From the NCBI GenBank assembly GCA_045593325.1, contig JAZNWL010000033.1, forward strand, positions 1 to 39,709: a stretch of 39,709 nucleotides of DNA, in the 5' to 3' direction. The notes below the pieces were generated by a model. The model ran no database searches. It had not been told where the DNA came from and was given only the letters and a program-made list of their open reading frames with translations. This DNA comes from UMGS1484 sp045593325. Its GTDB lineage: Bacteria > Bacillota > Clostridia > Oscillospirales > Acutalibacteraceae. This document shows, in pieces, positions 39,653 to 39,709 of the stretch. A program made the position numbers and the translations under genes. Numbering within the stretch: position 1 is the stretch's first letter; every line of letters begins with the position of its first letter.

Positions 39653-39709
39653 GTTTTTGTAGAAATCTTATAAACATATCCGGCATCATAATATGTAGGA
39701 TACGCTTCG

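Overview
The window looks like chromosome from a spore-forming Clostridia-type Firmicute, probably of the Oscillospiraceae/Eubacteriales kind. The reasons are strong GGAGG-type ribosome binding sites, consensus TTGACA/TATAAT promoters with 17-18 base spacers, SpoVT, YpeB, sigma-G-like promoters, and clostridial forms of the purine and pyrimidine genes. No plasmid, phage or transposase gene is visible.

Layout. Positions 1-480 hold the promoter and leader of what is probably an rRNA operon leaving the left edge on the minus strand. Positions 510-4122 are a plus-strand operon: pyridoxal kinase, PhoP-type response regulator, PhoR-type sensor kinase, GNAT acetyltransferase, terminator. Positions 4125-6338 hold a putative forespore (sigma-G-like) transcription unit for an M23 metallopeptidase and YpeB. 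A convergent AEC transporter follows. Positions 7403-21199 are one long minus-strand purine and one-carbon operon, purE-purF-purM-purN-IMP cyclohydrolase-AICAR formyltransferase-glyA-purD-purL-fhs. A ZTP (pfl) riboswitch with an overlapping terminator stands in front of it, so a single AICAR/10-formyl-THF sensor can control both purine synthesis and the supply of formyl donors. Positions 21222-26886 are the minus-strand pyrimidine operon pyrC-K-D-F-E-B-I. Positions 26918-30725 are a minus-strand operon of a GNAT-TrmK fusion, a Nif3 protein, two short CHR transporters and an HD-domain protein.

Positions 30755-31270 carry two small plus-strand genes behind a sigma-G-like promoter. Positions 31501-34386 carry a polysaccharide polymerase-like membrane protein and a Wzz-like protein. 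A small membrane protein gene and spoVT follow. Positions 37506-39652 are a Trk/Ktr potassium uptake pair.

The most unusual part is 35391-37466. Two unrelated unknown genes (303 and 120 codons) sit one after the other, each between the same two flanks. The upstream flank is the 5' end of spoVT with a divergent promoter. The downstream flank is a hairpin element of about 135 bases. The second unit carries only a ten-codon stub of spoVT. It also lacks a roughly 70-base GC-rich palindrome present in the first, so it shows an apparent empty site. This has the form of a tandem cassette locus with exchangeable cargo, and I do not recognise it as a described system.
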